Assembly (NCBI GenBank): GCA_003132085.1
Contig: PKWO01000568.1
Coordinates: 4,512-11,306, forward strand
Direction of reading: 5' to 3'
Length of the DNA stretch: 6,795 bases
DNA from: Oxalobacteraceae bacterium
Lineage (GTDB): Bacteria > Pseudomonadota > Gammaproteobacteria > Burkholderiales > Burkholderiaceae_D
Shown here: positions 6,725 through 6,795 of the stretch, one piece after another
Layout of the letters: every line of letters begins with the position of its first letter
Position numbering within the stretch: position 1 is the first letter of the stretch
Notes under the pieces: generated by a model
Told to the model about the DNA's origin: nothing
Databases searched by the model: none
Seen by the model: only the letters and a program-made list of their open reading frames with translations
Made by a program: the position numbers and the translations under genes

Positions 6725-6795
6725 GGATTCTTGCAGTGGTTGACCTGAACGCCATCCACAGCGAGGTAGGGCGAGGGCGCAATGGGCTTTATCTA
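6721..6795 (+). CDS. Possible start of a fourth operon gene, unknown product (cut by window edge)
   Basis: A GTG at 6721 overlaps the TGA of the outer-membrane gene by four bases (GTGA), and GGAAGG lies seven bases upstream. The frame is open for all 25 codons to the right edge. The visible N-terminus begins MRILAVVDLNAIHSEVG and matches no family I recognise. The GTGA coupling and ribosome binding site favour a real gene. Against it, 25 open codons are weak evidence in GC-rich DNA and codon third positions are mixed. An alternative start is the ATG at 6782 in another frame, preceded by GAGGG. If neither is real, 6725-6795 is simply downstream non-coding sequence. Confidence 0.33.
   Translation, partial: MRILAVVDLNAIHSEVGRGRNGLYL

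Noticed and set aside
6725..6795. Search for a terminator after the channel gene
   Set aside because: No stem-loop followed by a T-run is visible. Either the operon continues or termination lies beyond the window.

Overview
The window holds one complete tripartite RND efflux locus and its divergent two-component regulator. Base composition is GC-rich (roughly 58-60% by eye) with a strong G/C third-position preference. The protein flavour (a regulator opening MRLLVIEDEPKTRDYLKKGL, an HlyD-type adaptor and a NodT-type lipoprotein) fits a betaproteobacterium, most likely Burkholderiales. That assignment is an inference from protein style, not from a marker gene.

Layout. Minus strand, 1-878: an incomplete histidine kinase gene (only its first 65 codons are present; it runs off the left edge), preceded 8 bases upstream by a complete OmpR/CusR-type response regulator gene. 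Positions 879-1030 are a 152-base divergent intergenic region with a palindromic site at 946-963 that closely resembles the Escherichia coli CusR/HprR box. Plus strand, 1031-6724: RND permease, periplasmic adaptor and outer-membrane lipoprotein, with overlaps of 17 and 4 bases, so clearly one operon. A GTG-initiated frame with a good ribosome binding site overlaps the last stop codon by 4 bases (GTGA) and stays open to the right edge. It may be a fourth operon gene, but only 25 codons are visible.

How the parts work together. The kinase is expected to sense a periplasmic or membrane signal and phosphorylate the regulator on Asp51. The regulator would then bind the 946-963 palindrome and switch on the pump operon, and perhaps its own operon. 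The pump would span both membranes: the proton-driven inner-membrane permease, the adaptor bridging the periplasm, and the lipid-anchored TolC-like channel.

The regulator belongs to the heavy-metal-responsive group, but the permease is not of the heavy-metal (CusA/CzcA) type: it has the Asp-Asp pair of drug pumps in TM4 and no visible metal-relay residues. It also lacks the TM10 lysine of AcrB. The substrate therefore cannot be named. The locus is a recognisable class of efflux system rather than a wholly new one. The points worth a second look are the operator, the altered proton-relay residue, the regulator/pump mismatch, the ambiguous regulator start and the possible fourth gene. No RNA genes, insertion sequences, CRISPR arrays or convincing terminators were seen.
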